This document shows positions 53,219 to 64,000 of a stretch of DNA of 64,000 nt, in pieces. Source of the stretch: Chitinophagales bacterium (GTDB lineage: Bacteria; Bacteroidota; Bacteroidia; Chitinophagales; Chitinophagaceae); NCBI GenBank assembly GCA_017303835.1, contig JAFLBI010000001.1:2294001-2358000 (forward strand), read 5' to 3'. Numbering within the stretch: the stretch's first letter is position 1; every line of letters starts with the position of its first letter. The position numbers were made by a program, and so were the translations under genes. The notes under the pieces were generated by a model, which was not told where the DNA came from, made no database searches, and saw nothing but the letters and a program-made list of their open reading frames with translations.

Positions 53219-53944
53219 CTATAAATGTCGGGGATATTGCGGTCTTCGGCCGATTATTTTGCTGAGTGGTACAATGCGGAATCCCTTCTCGTGAATGGCT
53301 TTGCAGACCGCATTCAGGTCTTGTACGGAGACAATATCATGAAACAGGATGACGCTGCCCCTGTCTAAGTCCTTCATTGTGTGCTTAATAAGTGTGTCGC
53401 CCTTGAGGCCATTCCAGTCTTGAGACTCTGCCGACCATAAAACGCCCTTCCAGTTTCGCCGCTTGATTTCGCGAGCAATGGTGGTATCAATCACCCCATA
53501 GGCCGGTCGATAATATGGAAATCGGTCTATAACACCGAGCTCCTTCAAGCGTCGTTCGCAGGAGTCCATATCAGCAATTTTTTGTGCTTCTGTAAGTTCC
53601 CGAAAATCATCATGCTTCCAGCTGTGGATACCCAACTCAAACTGTGGCGCATCAAATAGTTGAAGATTGGTTGCATTAACGGAACGCATGATGAGAAAGA
53701 AGGTAGCGGGTATATTGTTTGCTTTCAGGTAGTTGACCAAGTTGGGTGTGTTTTCAATAACCCCATCATCAAATGTGAGTGCTACTTCTTTCTTCTTTGT
53801 TTCAGCTTTGTAAAAAAACTGCTTTACCACACTGTCCTGATGGCTTTCCAAAAAGTTCACAAAATATGGGTTCAGATTCCAACCAGGTTTTTGTGCAAGC
53901 ATGCCAATTGGGCAAATAAGCAATAACAGAAGCATCCTTTTCAT
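53219..53944 (-). CDS. Secreted polysaccharide deacetylase (NodB domain)
   Basis: A 241-residue protein. ATG at 53944 (MKRMLLLLLICPIGMLAQ) gives a signal peptide; the longer reading from 54004 adds a spurious extension. The NodB domain has motif 1 VALTFDDGVIENT, motif 2 HSWKHDDF (His-x3-His metal ligands), motif 3 RFPYYRPAYG, and the final FHDI. It removes acetyl groups from an N-acetylated glycan in the envelope or outside the cell. First gene of a four-gene minus-strand group. Confidence 0.9.
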   Translation of the reverse strand: MKRMLLLLLICPIGMLAQKPGWNLNPYFVNFLESHQDSVVKQFFYKAETKKKEVALTFDDGVIENTPNLVNYLKANNIPATFFLIMRSVNATNLQLFDAPQFELGIHSWKHDDFRELTEAQKIADMDSCERRLKELGVIDRFPYYRPAYGVIDTTIAREIKRRNWKGVLWSAESQDWNGLKGDTLIKHTMKDLDRGSVILFHDIVSVQDLNAVCKAIHEKGFRIVPLSKIIGRRPQYPRHL

Positions 53945-54049
53945 TGCAACAAGATACAACAAGTAACTTTGGATCAAATTTGTTAAACAATTGCATAGAT
54001 GCAACGCTTGAGTACAATTTTTCGTCAGGCTGATAGATAATCTTGTTTT

Positions 54050-54481
54050 ATGCGTAGAAAAATACTTGGCGCCTTTCTGGGTTTGACATTATTTGTACTT
54101 GCTTGCAGCAAGCCAATTGACATTGGTGGTGATTGCGCGAATAATGCACCGAGCATTGGCGAGCAAAATAATAAAACCGCTGATGAGGCTGTCTTGAAAT
54201 CCTTGTATGATGAATTAATCATCTTGTCACAAAGCAATAACTGCACTGGTGATAAAACCTGGCGCATTACACCTTATGGCGCCAAAGCTTGTGGCGGACC
54301 CATCGGCTTTTTGCCCTACAGAACAGATATTGATACCGCCTGCTTTCTGCAAAAAGTGTATCATTTTACACAGCAGCAACAACTATTCAATACGCGCTAT
54401 GGTATTGCTTCAGATTGCAGTGTTCCGCCCACGCCCAAATCTGTGCGATGCAATAACGGTAAGGCTGAGTTAGTGTATTAA
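54050..54481 (+). CDS. Small lipoprotein of unknown function
   Basis: A 143-residue protein with a lipoprotein signal (TLFVLAC, Cys19) and seven further Cys residues in the mature part (for example DCANN, NNCTGD, KACGGPIG, TACFLQ, DCSVPP, VRCNNG). The Cys count suggests disulfide bonds in the periplasm. The C-terminus ELVY is followed by a stop. Some resemblance to small extracellular inhibitor-like lipoproteins, but no family assigned. Its stop is 5 bp from the convergent oxyR stop. Confidence 0.75.
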   Translation: MRRKILGAFLGLTLFVLACSKPIDIGGDCANNAPSIGEQNNKTADEAVLKSLYDELIILSQSNNCTGDKTWRITPYGAKACGGPIGFLPYRTDIDTACFLQKVYHFTQQQQLFNTRYGIASDCSVPPTPKSVRCNNGKAELVY

Positions 54482-54486
54482 TCAGT

Positions 54487-55422
54487 TTAATCGCTGATCT
54501 CCACCACTTTTTTATTCTTGAGTTGTTGCATGGGTGCGGGCACAATTTGCAGCACTTCTGCTTTTAGTGTCTCGATCAGTTTTGTTTTGAGGTGATCTCT
54601 GTGTGTCACCAAACTCACTTCTCTCGCCGGTCTCGGTTCCTTGATCTGCTTCACCAGCTTCAGCTGGTTTTTATTGAACTCCATTACAGCAAGTTCCGGT
54701 AGAATGGTGAGACCATCGCTCTTATCTACCATGCGTTTCAAGGTTTCAATATTGCCTGTCTCGTATCTAAAATGATCGTCCTTAGATCTGCGCAGTTCGC
54801 ATAAGTTCAGTATCTGCGACCTGAAGCAATGCCCCTCTTCTAATAACCACAATTTATCCGGATCAATCTCGCTAGGCAAAACATAGCGCTTATCGTACAA
54901 AGCATTCTTGCGCGAAACATACACAAACAACTCCTCGTAAAACAAAACCGATTCTTTAATGGCCGCATCTTTCAAAGGCGTTACCACCAAGCCACAATCC
55001 AGTCGGTTCTGCTTTAACTCATGTACAATCTCTTCCGTAATCGTTTCGCGGATGATGAGGTTGAGTTGGGGATATTTCTCGCGCATGCGTTTAAACAGCG
55101 GTGGCAGCAGATATGGCGCTAGTGTTGGAATGATACCCACGCGTAATTCGCCCGTCATTACATCCTTCTCTTCATCAATCAATTGCTGAATCCTTCCTGC
55201 TTCGCGCAGCACCAGTCTGGCCTGTGCAATAATGCGCTCACCCATCGCTGTTGGCATCACCGGCTGTTTGGTTCGGTCAAAAATCTTCACACCCAATTCT
55301 TCTTCCAGTTTCTGCACTTGCATGCTCAAAGTTGGCTGGGTGACAAAACATTTTTCCGAGGCCAACACAAAGTGGCGGTGGGTATCCAATGCAACGATAT
55401 ATTCCAATTGGGTTAGTGTCAT
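54487..55422 (-). CDS. oxyR: Peroxide-sensing LysR-type activator OxyR
   Basis: A 311-residue regulator. I use the ATG at 55422; a TTG two codons earlier is less likely, and this start places the two redox Cys at Cys199 and Cys208 (GHCFRSQILNLC), the same numbers as in E. coli OxyR. The N-terminal winged helix (LTQLEYIVALDTHRHFVLASEKCFVTQPTLSMQVQKLEEELG) and the substrate-binding-like regulatory domain are complete. Hydrogen peroxide forms a disulfide between these Cys and switches on target genes, here the divergent katG. Confidence 0.95.
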   Translation of the reverse strand: MTLTQLEYIVALDTHRHFVLASEKCFVTQPTLSMQVQKLEEELGVKIFDRTKQPVMPTAMGERIIAQARLVLREAGRIQQLIDEEKDVMTGELRVGIIPTLAPYLLPPLFKRMREKYPQLNLIIRETITEEIVHELKQNRLDCGLVVTPLKDAAIKESVLFYEELFVYVSRKNALYDKRYVLPSEIDPDKLWLLEEGHCFRSQILNLCELRRSKDDHFRYETGNIETLKRMVDKSDGLTILPELAVMEFNKNQLKLVKQIKEPRPAREVSLVTHRDHLKTKLIETLKAEVLQIVPAPMQQLKNKKVVEISD

Positions 55423-55435
55423 AGACAAAAACTAT
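55421..55435. promoter_or_regulatory. Candidate OxyR half-site overlapping the oxyR start
   Basis: ATAGACAAAAACTAT fits ATAG-N7-CTAT, the dyad of OxyR-type sites. A weaker ATAA-N7-CAAT copy follows at 55442-55456. Together they lie between the oxyR start and the katG promoter. Confidence 0.5.
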
Positions 55436-55455
55436 ATAATCATAAAAATAATCAA

Positions 55456-57782
<2,327 letters not shown>

Positions 57783-57798
57783 TGAAAACCCCACCATA

Positions 57799-57830
57799 AA
57801 AAAACCCCGACGATTTTGTCGGGGTTTTTC
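57799..57830. terminator. Bidirectional terminator between katG and the convergent gene
   Basis: Stem ACCCCGAC/GTCGGGGT with an AT-rich loop is flanked by T-runs on both strands (TTTTTCTTTTT rightward, TTTTTTTA leftward), so it can end both transcripts. Confidence 0.9.
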
Positions 57831-57836
57831 TTTTTA

Positions 57837-58376
57837 TCAATGTTTTGTCCAGAGCTTGCCTACCGTAAAAGCAATACCCCAACTATTGTAGTAATTCCAT
57901 TTATTGTCCCACACCAACGCAACGCCCACTTCGGTATGCTTAGGTAGATGCACGCCATACTCTGCACCCAATCTGGTGAGGCCCAAATTGTGGCCATGAG
58001 AAAATTCAAGGCCCGCACCAAAGACAGCTGTCCAGTGACCAGAAAGTTTGTACATGCCAACGGGTATAACTGCGATAGGGTTTTTTCTTTCTATTACCGA
58101 ACCGCTTTTTTGTTTCACCACAAATGTTTCAAGAATCCAATCGTTCTGCAAACCAATAGCCCATTTATTATTGAGCCAATAATCATAGTTCAAACTCCAC
58201 GATGCAAGAGGCAGCCATTGTGTTTGTCCGTTTTGTCTGCCTTCTGAAATACTGGTATGGCCCAAACCAAAACTGAGTCGATGGCTGGATTTGATATTCT
58301 TTGTTGTATCCTGCGCATTTGTTTGTATAGCAATCAGCAAAATCAACAAAGTGAACAAATTTGTACGTTGGTGCAT
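57837..58376 (-). CDS. Small outer-membrane beta-barrel-like protein
   Basis: A 179-residue protein with a signal peptide (about 1-21, ...IQTNAQ). The mature part alternates aromatic beta strands (SLNYDYWLNNKWAIGLQND, IAVIPVGMYKL, TAVFGAGLEFSHG, GVALVWDNKWNYYNSWGIAFTV) and ends in Lys-His after a Trp, consistent with an eight-stranded barrel. No assigned role. Shares a bidirectional terminator with katG. Confidence 0.72.
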   Translation of the reverse strand: MHQRTNLFTLLILLIAIQTNAQDTTKNIKSSHRLSFGLGHTSISEGRQNGQTQWLPLASWSLNYDYWLNNKWAIGLQNDWILETFVVKQKSGSVIERKNPIAVIPVGMYKLSGHWTAVFGAGLEFSHGHNLGLTRLGAEYGVHLPKHTEVGVALVWDNKWNYYNSWGIAFTVGKLWTKH

Positions 58377-58529
58377 TTGTTCCTATTAATTTGTGTGAAC
58401 ACAGTTTTGACCATCTCTGCTTATCTGCATCACCTTACTAGTATTTGGTTTCATCAAATCATGCTTGTGTATTTATAATCCGGCTTCAACAACAAATTCA
58501 GATAGCTGCTACTCTTTTCTTAATTCAAA

Positions 58530-59636
58530 TTAACCGACAAGTTTATGGGTGATATCATCGATATCTTGTTCTTTCTTAACATCAAGGGCAAGCCTTAAAA
58601 TTGACTTAGCATTAAAATTCAATTCTTTGAAATTGATCTGCCTCAATCTTCTGTTGTGCAGTGTGTGGAAATACATCACTTTGTTCTTTGTATCGTAGCA
58701 GGTAGTCCAGTTGGTAGCGCTTCTGAGATTGGCATTATCAATTACACCGCCACCTTCTGCTGCTTTTCCTACCGGAAGATTGAAATTGTCTAAAATTCGA
58801 AATGCCTCATACATAGTTTCTTTTCCATCTGGGGTAACGCGAGCGAGACTTGCGTTAGCAGCAACGCGCAGCAAGCGAGAAGGAGAGGTAAGGTCACCGG
58901 GTATACCAAAGAATTTATTTCCGCCACCAAATTTTACATCAGACAATTTTTCAATTTTACGATGCGATAAAGCTGTGTCTAACTGTACATAGTTTAAAAA
59001 GTTCTCCATATGCCAGTCATACGTTGGTCCATTGGTAATTACACCAAGTGGCGCGTCGTGTACTACTGTCTGTCCATTAATAAATTCAATGACAATCGTG
59101 TTGCCACTTGAGTCTGTAACACCAAAATGTAACGGTGGTGCCATACCAATGGCGGGTTCCACAACACCGATTACATTGATTTTTTTCATGGTTTCTTTTA
59201 CATCAGCTACTGAAGCACAATTCGTGAGCAAATAGGGTGCAAAGCCCAATACAGAAATGGTTGAGCTGGCCTTCTTGGAGTCATAAGTAGGATATACCGA
59301 ATACCCTTCATGGTAAAACGCATTTACCGTAAGTCCCTTTTCATTCATACCATCTATGAGTACATCTTTTTGTAAAGCATCAATACCCACAGCGCCGTAT
59401 TTGGTTTTCCATCCCAAAATTTTATCACCATTTCCTGCTTTGTCTTGCAAAGAGAAATTTCTTGGAATAACTACTACTCTTGATCGAAGATCAAATGTGC
59501 CCCACTCCATGGTTCTGGCAAAAATTACTGCACCATCTTTGGCGACTAATCTTAAACCCGTACAAGTAAATGCGAGCTGAATATTCAGCACTAACAACAA
59601 GAAGAGCGCTGTTAGTTTTTTATAAATATGTTTCAT
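58530..59636 (-). CDS. Secreted linear-amide C-N hydrolase (choloylglycine-hydrolase family)
   Basis: A 368-residue Ntn-type hydrolase. The signal peptide ends at AFT and the mature protein begins with Cys25 (CTGLRLVAKDGAVIFARTMEWG), which is the catalytic nucleophile, a layout seen in Gram-negative bile-salt hydrolases and penicillin V acylases. Later conserved elements include DGMNEKGLTVNAFYHEG, VITNGPTYDWHMENF with an Asn, and RSATNWTTCYDTKNK. Substrate could be an N-acyl amino acid, bile acid conjugate or acyl-homoserine lactone. It lies 22 bp downstream of the amidohydrolase gene, suggesting one operon. Confidence 0.9.
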   Translation of the reverse strand: MKHIYKKLTALFLLLVLNIQLAFTCTGLRLVAKDGAVIFARTMEWGTFDLRSRVVVIPRNFSLQDKAGNGDKILGWKTKYGAVGIDALQKDVLIDGMNEKGLTVNAFYHEGYSVYPTYDSKKASSTISVLGFAPYLLTNCASVADVKETMKKINVIGVVEPAIGMAPPLHFGVTDSSGNTIVIEFINGQTVVHDAPLGVITNGPTYDWHMENFLNYVQLDTALSHRKIEKLSDVKFGGGNKFFGIPGDLTSPSRLLRVAANASLARVTPDGKETMYEAFRILDNFNLPVGKAAEGGGVIDNANLRSATNWTTCYDTKNKVMYFHTLHNRRLRQINFKELNFNAKSILRLALDVKKEQDIDDITHKLVG

Positions 59637-59658
59637 TGGACCTGTTTGGGTTGACTAA

Positions 59659-61383
59659 TTATCGTTTTGTATAAATGGTTTTACCTTCTTTTATTGTCTG
59701 CATCACTTGAATGTCTTTGAGTTTCATCGGATCAATCTTGAGTGGGTTCTGATCGAGTATCACCAGATCAGCCATTTTGCCTGCTTTCAGACTACCTTTT
59801 GTTGCTTCTTCGCGATGCTGCCATGCGCCCCAACTGGTAATACACTGCAATGCCTGATAGGGTGTTAATCTTTCTCCTTCACCCATGATTGTACCGCTTC
59901 TACTTACACGATTCACTGTTGTCCAGAGAATCATCATCAGGTTTGGAAATGCCACCGGTGCATCGGTGTGGCTGGTTACATGCAACCCTTTTTTCAAGGC
60001 GCTATTGATGGGGCTGATTTGTTTTGCTTTTTCAGGACCAATAATGCGCTTATACCAGTCGCCCCAGTAAAAAGTATGCATGGGAAATAAGGATGCTACC
60101 ACATCATATTTCTTCAAACTATCTAATTGATCCATACGAATCAATTGCCCGTGAATCAGCACAGTTCTTCTGTCTGTATTACCATATTTATTTGCACCAT
60201 AAGCCAAAGCGCGGAATAATTGATCGCCGGCCGCATCTCCATTCGCATGCACCAGCATTTGGTAATTGTTGGCAAATGCGGTGTCGATTACTTTAAATAC
60301 ATCTGCATCATTTGGAATAACCGGGTAACCAGCATAGTTCTTGGGCTGACCATCAGGTGGTAATAAATAGGGTTGTGTTCTCCACGCCGTTCTGCCCTGA
60401 GGTGATCCATCCAGTGTAAGCTTGATGCCCGCAATACGGTAATGATTTTGATACTTGCTTCCATACCATTTGGTACGGAAGAGTTGTGGTTCAGTATAAT
60501 CGATATAGGTAGCTATATCCAGCTTGAGCTGACCGCTCTCCGCAAAACCGGCAATGGCATTATGTTGTGGCGACATCGCACGACCTTCTTGCACAGTAGT
60601 GTGACCAAAGCTTGCAGCAAGCTCCTGGCCCTTAGATAAAAAGAATACGGCGTTTTCTTTGGAACTAGGTGCCAATACTTTCGTCATCAAGGGAATTGCT
60701 GCCAATTCTTCCAGCACACCATCTGGTGTTTTACCGTCTTTTTCTCTTCGGATTAGCCCACCCTCAGGATTGGGTGTTGCTGCCGTAATGCCCATTTTTT
60801 CCAGCCCCTTCGTATTCATCACACAGAAATGCGCGGAAATATGGACAACGATTATTGGCGTGTCTTTGGATACTTGATCCAAATCTGCTCTGGTTGGGAA
60901 ACGATTTTCTTTCAGTACTGCATCATCAAAACCCATACCCGCAATCCAACCTTTGGTCTTGCTGAGGTCCGCTGTTTTGGTCCATTTTTTCAATTCCTGA
61001 ATTAAAGTCGACATGTCGTTACAATTACCATCCGGACTGGCGAGCAAATTGGCGGTTACCGCCTGTGCGCCAAACCCAAAGAAGTGGGCATGTCCATCAA
61101 TAAAACCGGGCAGAAGGGTTTTTCCCTTCAAGTCAACCATGTCATGGTTGTCTCCAGCGGCTTTCATGGCTTCCTCCTTTCCACCCACAAACAAAATCTT
61201 ACCATCTTTCTCCACCAAGGCTTCAGCATATTGGGCACTATCGCCTTCCATGGTAATGATGTCGCCACCAAAGTACATGGTCGCATTGCTGTCTTTTGCT
61301 TCGGAAACAGCCGGGTTACCTTGGCAGGAAAAAAGCGCCAACAAGAGCATCCAGGCAGAAAGCCTAGTAATAAAATGTTTCAT
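59659..61383 (-). CDS. Amidohydrolase-family 3 lipoprotein
   Basis: A 574-residue metal-dependent hydrolase with a lipoprotein signal (LALFSC, Cys20). The metal-binding HxH is in PGFIDGHAHFFGFG near residue 98, with later His/Asp ligands in MLVHANGDAAGDQLF, TVLIHGQLIRMDQ and TSHTDAPVAFP. It resembles the YtcJ-type group, whose substrates are often N-acyl or amide compounds. Downstream overlapping role with the neighbouring Ntn hydrolase (22 bp away) suggests joint breakdown of an amide compound in the periplasm, but this is inference. Confidence 0.88.
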   Translation of the reverse strand: MKHFITRLSAWMLLLALFSCQGNPAVSEAKDSNATMYFGGDIITMEGDSAQYAEALVEKDGKILFVGGKEEAMKAAGDNHDMVDLKGKTLLPGFIDGHAHFFGFGAQAVTANLLASPDGNCNDMSTLIQELKKWTKTADLSKTKGWIAGMGFDDAVLKENRFPTRADLDQVSKDTPIIVVHISAHFCVMNTKGLEKMGITAATPNPEGGLIRREKDGKTPDGVLEELAAIPLMTKVLAPSSKENAVFFLSKGQELAASFGHTTVQEGRAMSPQHNAIAGFAESGQLKLDIATYIDYTEPQLFRTKWYGSKYQNHYRIAGIKLTLDGSPQGRTAWRTQPYLLPPDGQPKNYAGYPVIPNDADVFKVIDTAFANNYQMLVHANGDAAGDQLFRALAYGANKYGNTDRRTVLIHGQLIRMDQLDSLKKYDVVASLFPMHTFYWGDWYKRIIGPEKAKQISPINSALKKGLHVTSHTDAPVAFPNLMMILWTTVNRVSRSGTIMGEGERLTPYQALQCITSWGAWQHREEATKGSLKAGKMADLVILDQNPLKIDPMKLKDIQVMQTIKEGKTIYTKR

Positions 61384-61524
61384 ATTGATGTTATTTGAGA
61401 ATGCGGTGCACCGAATGGTACTCCTTGAAATAATAATAAATCAAAATATGATTTTTGATAGAAAAGCAGCCTTACCAGCCGATTTTGTCTGTTTCAAAAA
61501 AGAAAATGAAACAAAAAAGCGAAT

Positions 61525-62727
61525 TTATTCTGCTGATTGGGGCTGATTCTGTCTGTCGAGATACTCCCCCGGTGTCATGCCTTGTTCCTTTTTAAAGGCG
61601 CGAATAAATGTGGCCCTGCTTTGAAAACCACATTCCTGAGCAATGGCTTCGAGGGTTTTGTTGGACCACTCGCCAGAATCTAGTTTCTTAATCACAGCAT
61701 CAATACGAAGACGGTTGAGGTAATCGTTGAAATGCAGGCCATATTCCTGATGAATAAAAGCAGATAATTTGTGTGCCGATAGGCCGGTATCATCAGACAG
61801 CTGTCTAAGGGTGTATCGGTGTTGGTTGAAGGGTTGAGCCCGCTGCATCAATTCAGTAAGCACCGGTTTCATTTCGGCAACTTCCTCGGCGCTCAGTCGT
61901 TTCTCAACTATTTTGGCATCATCATCAGGCTTTTCTTGATCCATTGTTTTGGGCCCCAATTTAGCCTCTTGCTGAAAAGTATCGGTATAAAGAATCTCGG
62001 GGTGTAGCAGGAGGTAAAAACACTGAACAACCATAGCACCGGCGGCAGATGCAGAAAAGATAACCACTTCCAGGTGGCTGTTTCTAAGCGTGATGCCCAA
62101 TACGGGCAGCAGAAATGTGATTGCTTGGGTATATAAGAATATGTGTAACCATTTCCAGGTATAGGGGGAGTTTACACGAAGCGGATGATCGGGATGTTTG
62201 TTCCATTTGCGTAGCAGCAGCCATTGTAATACCCAGTACACCAACATTTGCACAGTTCTGATGATCAGATAACCATAGGTTGGCATCCATTTACCCTGAC
62301 TTAAGCCGAGTCTGTACTCGACGGCCGTCATTTGCTGATAAATATGCCATTTTTCCAGAGCCGAGAGTGCAAAAAATGGGGCAAGGTCTACCATATACAT
62401 CAGCACAGGCAAGAGGTGTAGGGTATCTTTCCAAGCCCATGGCTTGGGATCCAGGCATTGTCGCAAGTAAAAAAAAGCCAGTGGTGGCATCAACAAGATG
62501 GCGATATAGCCGGTTCTCAGGGTGTGCGCAAACATGGCACCCTCTCCATACACAAAAAGATAAGTAATGCCAATGAGGTAGAGATACGAAAGAAAATAGC
62601 CCAATAATAGGCGGCCGGCAATCAGATCACCCTGCTTTCTTCTAAAGAGTAATTGCAATACCATTATCGATAACAAACAAATCGATGTCAGGTATAAAAA
62701 TGCGTTATCGAGATTGGTGAACTTCAT
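61525..62727 (-). CDS. Membrane-anchored AraC-family transcriptional regulator
   Basis: A 400-residue protein. The N-terminal part (about 1-230) has about seven hydrophobic helices (for example YLTSICLLSIMVLQLLF, YLFSYLYLIG, IAILLMPPLAFFYL), a linker (240-290) rich in Lys, Glu and Asp, and a C-terminal AraC-type double helix-turn-helix: TLRQLSDDTGLSAHKLSAFIHQEYGLHFNDYLNRLR and TLEAIAQECGFQSRATFIRAFKKEQGMTPGEYL. It likely senses a membrane or periplasmic cue and controls the amidohydrolase operon 141 bp downstream on the same strand. Confidence 0.9.
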   Translation of the reverse strand: MKFTNLDNAFLYLTSICLLSIMVLQLLFRRKQGDLIAGRLLLGYFLSYLYLIGITYLFVYGEGAMFAHTLRTGYIAILLMPPLAFFYLRQCLDPKPWAWKDTLHLLPVLMYMVDLAPFFALSALEKWHIYQQMTAVEYRLGLSQGKWMPTYGYLIIRTVQMLVYWVLQWLLLRKWNKHPDHPLRVNSPYTWKWLHIFLYTQAITFLLPVLGITLRNSHLEVVIFSASAAGAMVVQCFYLLLHPEILYTDTFQQEAKLGPKTMDQEKPDDDAKIVEKRLSAEEVAEMKPVLTELMQRAQPFNQHRYTLRQLSDDTGLSAHKLSAFIHQEYGLHFNDYLNRLRIDAVIKKLDSGEWSNKTLEAIAQECGFQSRATFIRAFKKEQGMTPGEYLDRQNQPQSAE

Positions 62728-62803
62728 CTGTTGGCCTTAAATCCTGCTTTTGATAAAACCAAAATAAGCAATCAGGCTAACAAAATCGGCAATTGTGGAA
62801 TGT

Positions 62804-63358
62804 TCAAATCATGAACTGTGCTCTAAACCCCCTGGCCGCATAATAAGACTGGGCACCGTTATGGTATACAAACACATGATCATATCGTCTGTCGCCAAAA
62901 AGCGCACCACCTAATTGGCGAATGGGCGCCGGCGTCAATATCCAGCTGGATGTTTTGAGATCAAATTCGCCAAGGGTTTGCAGAAAACGATATTGCGCTT
63001 CGTCTAATATTTGTGTGCCCATTGCAGCGGCCATGTCCATGGCATTGGTGGCGGGTGCGTGTTCTTTGCGCGATAGCAATCCCGCTTGGTCATAGCAACA
63101 GCTTCTTCTACCTGCGGGACTTTCGGGCGAGCAATCCATAAAAGTATAGCTGTCTTTCTTCGCATCATAATGCACTACATTGGGCATGCCGCCGCTTACT
63201 TCCATTTGTTGTAAAGTAAGGATATGTTTGGCTTGCAGTTTAGCTGCTAGTTTTTCCCACTGTAGTTCGGCAATACCATAACTATTCTTTCGGATACGTT
63301 GTTCTAGAATCGATAGTATTTCCTCGTTTTGTTTCGTCTTACTTGTTGATTTTGACAT
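62804..63358 (-). CDS. DUF4256 protein
   Basis: A 184-residue cytosolic protein. Most of it matches DUF4256: SGGMPNVVHYDAKKDSYTFMDCSPESPAGRRSCCYD, ATNAMDMAAAMGTQILDEAQYRFLQTLGEFDLKTSSWI, and GGALFGDRRYDHVFVYHNGAQSYYAARGFR near the end. The family is widespread and uncharacterised. It starts 11 bp after a DUF1801 gene, so the pair is likely one unit. Confidence 0.9.
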   Translation of the reverse strand: MSKSTSKTKQNEEILSILEQRIRKNSYGIAELQWEKLAAKLQAKHILTLQQMEVSGGMPNVVHYDAKKDSYTFMDCSPESPAGRRSCCYDQAGLLSRKEHAPATNAMDMAAAMGTQILDEAQYRFLQTLGEFDLKTSSWILTPAPIRQLGGALFGDRRYDHVFVYHNGAQSYYAARGFRAQFMI

Positions 63359-63369
63359 GATCGAATTAA

Positions 63370-63759
63370 TTATGCAAGTCTTTCCAAAACACCTTTGCGC
63401 ATCACCAGGTTTTTATAGTCCCACTGTATTTGCACAGACTTAACCAGCCAATTGGTCAATTCGGCCAGATCAATCTCCTTGGCATCAGCATATACTTTCT
63501 CTGCTGCTTTGAATTTACCCACACCAAATAAGCCCGGTTCATCAAATGATTGTCCGCTCCAAAAAAGTAATTGAATGCCTTGCTTTTGTTTGCTATAGCC
63601 AACAATGGGATTGTCATCCATAAACCATACCGGATGACCATGCCAGACCTTAGCAGTAGCTGATGCTAATTGTTTTTTGATTTGTGCAGCAAGACACAGA
63701 CAAACATGTCTGTCATGAGCGGAGAGTGCTGCATGGTAGTTGTCGATATCGGGTTGCAT
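63370..63759 (-). CDS. DUF1801 protein
   Basis: A 129-residue cytosolic protein of the DUF1801 (YdhG-like) family: KVWHGHPVWFMDDNPIVGYSKQKQGIQLLFWSGQSF near the middle is the family core. Function is unknown; members have a small alpha/beta fold. Located 11 bp upstream of the DUF4256 gene. Confidence 0.85.
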   Translation of the reverse strand: MQPDIDNYHAALSAHDRHVCLCLAAQIKKQLASATAKVWHGHPVWFMDDNPIVGYSKQKQGIQLLFWSGQSFDEPGLFGVGKFKAAEKVYADAKEIDLAELTNWLVKSVQIQWDYKNLVMRKGVLERLA

Positions 63760-63855
63760 GAAGGCGGTTGGTTGTTGATCAAATCCGCTTAGTCCTTTGC
63801 ACGATTAAAACTACAAATTATGTGCGCAGCAAACGAATGGATATTGAATAAGCGC

Positions 63856-64000
63856 TTATCGCTTCAGCAACTTAAATCCAATTTCCCGTCCCAATCCCTG
63901 AAACATTGCAAGGTTAATCCAGAAAAAAGCAAACTGCTCCATTAAATTAAATCTGTCATTCCCGCCCACATCATAGCATTCTGCAAATCCGGCATCTTTT
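63856..64000 (-). CDS. 3' end of an unidentified minus-strand protein
   Basis: From 63999 leftward the minus-strand frame stays open to a TAA at 63858-63856 and gives the last 47 residues of a protein that starts outside the window. It includes FAECYDVGGND, FAFFWINLAMFQGLG and ends FKLLKR. The hydrophobic stretch may be a membrane or core helix. No family recognised. Confidence 0.55.
   Translation of the reverse strand, partial: KDAGFAECYDVGGNDRFNLMEQFAFFWINLAMFQGLGREIGFKLLKR

Overview
This window looks like a chromosome segment of an aerobic, non-pathogenic-looking member of the Bacteroidota, most likely Chitinophagaceae. The reasons are the many lipoproteins with short lipoboxes, families common in that group (DUF5689, DUF6090, DUF4256, 7TMR-DISM histidine kinases), the near absence of Shine-Dalgarno sequences, and promoters of the TTTG / TAnnTTTG type. 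Taxonomy is inferred from the proteins I recognise and no rRNA is present. Coding density is high and neighbouring genes often overlap by 1-4 bp. I see no tRNA, rRNA, CRISPR array, insertion sequence, integrase or phage gene.

Layout: 0-6.2 kb, plus strand: envelope and lipoprotein genes, a secreted Rid-family protein, a cytochrome c, a RibD/DHFR-like reductase and a PfkB kinase. 6.2-11.1 kb, minus strand: a GcvH-like protein that lacks the lipoylated lysine, an exported VOC protein, a GrpB protein and a UvrD/PcrA helicase. 11.2-14.9 kb, plus strand: DUF92 protein, cyclophilin, GNAT and a long helical protein. 14.9-18.0 kb, minus strand: the AguA-AguB pair of the agmatine-to-putrescine route and an alpha/beta hydrolase. 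18.1-22.3 kb: thioredoxin and pyruvate:ferredoxin oxidoreductase. 22.3-24.0 kb: an ECF sigma factor translationally coupled to a membrane protein and a DUF3267 putative membrane zincin. 24.3-26.7 kb: a two-component system. 27.2-37.6 kb: an 11-gene complex I operon, nuoABCD-HIJKLMN without nuoEFG, followed by two or three small genes. 37.8-43.8 kb: OmpA-like lipoprotein, GTP-dependent PEP carboxykinase, PlsC-like acyltransferase and a hybrid histidine kinase. 44.1-47.1 kb: two tandem GH5 hydrolases. 47.1-54.5 kb: small convergent gene pairs (second Rid protein, TlpA-like protein, single-domain asparaginase, methyltransferase, dCMP deaminase, two carbohydrate deacetylase families). 54.5-57.8 kb: divergent oxyR-katG. 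57.8-64 kb, minus strand: outer-membrane-like protein, Ntn hydrolase, amidohydrolase, membrane-bound AraC regulator, DUF4256 and DUF1801 proteins.

Working together: pyruvate:ferredoxin oxidoreductase makes reduced ferredoxin, and a complex I without its NADH-input module is a plausible acceptor feeding the quinone pool; PEP carboxykinase sits at the same metabolic node. OxyR-KatG and thioredoxin provide peroxide and thiol defence. Most of the window is ordinary housekeeping DNA. The parts most worth a second look are the GcvH-like protein with its palindromic upstream region, the sigma/membrane/DUF3267 module with a terminator in its leader, the paired GH5 enzymes with a conserved short C-terminal tail, and two possible minus-strand small transcripts.
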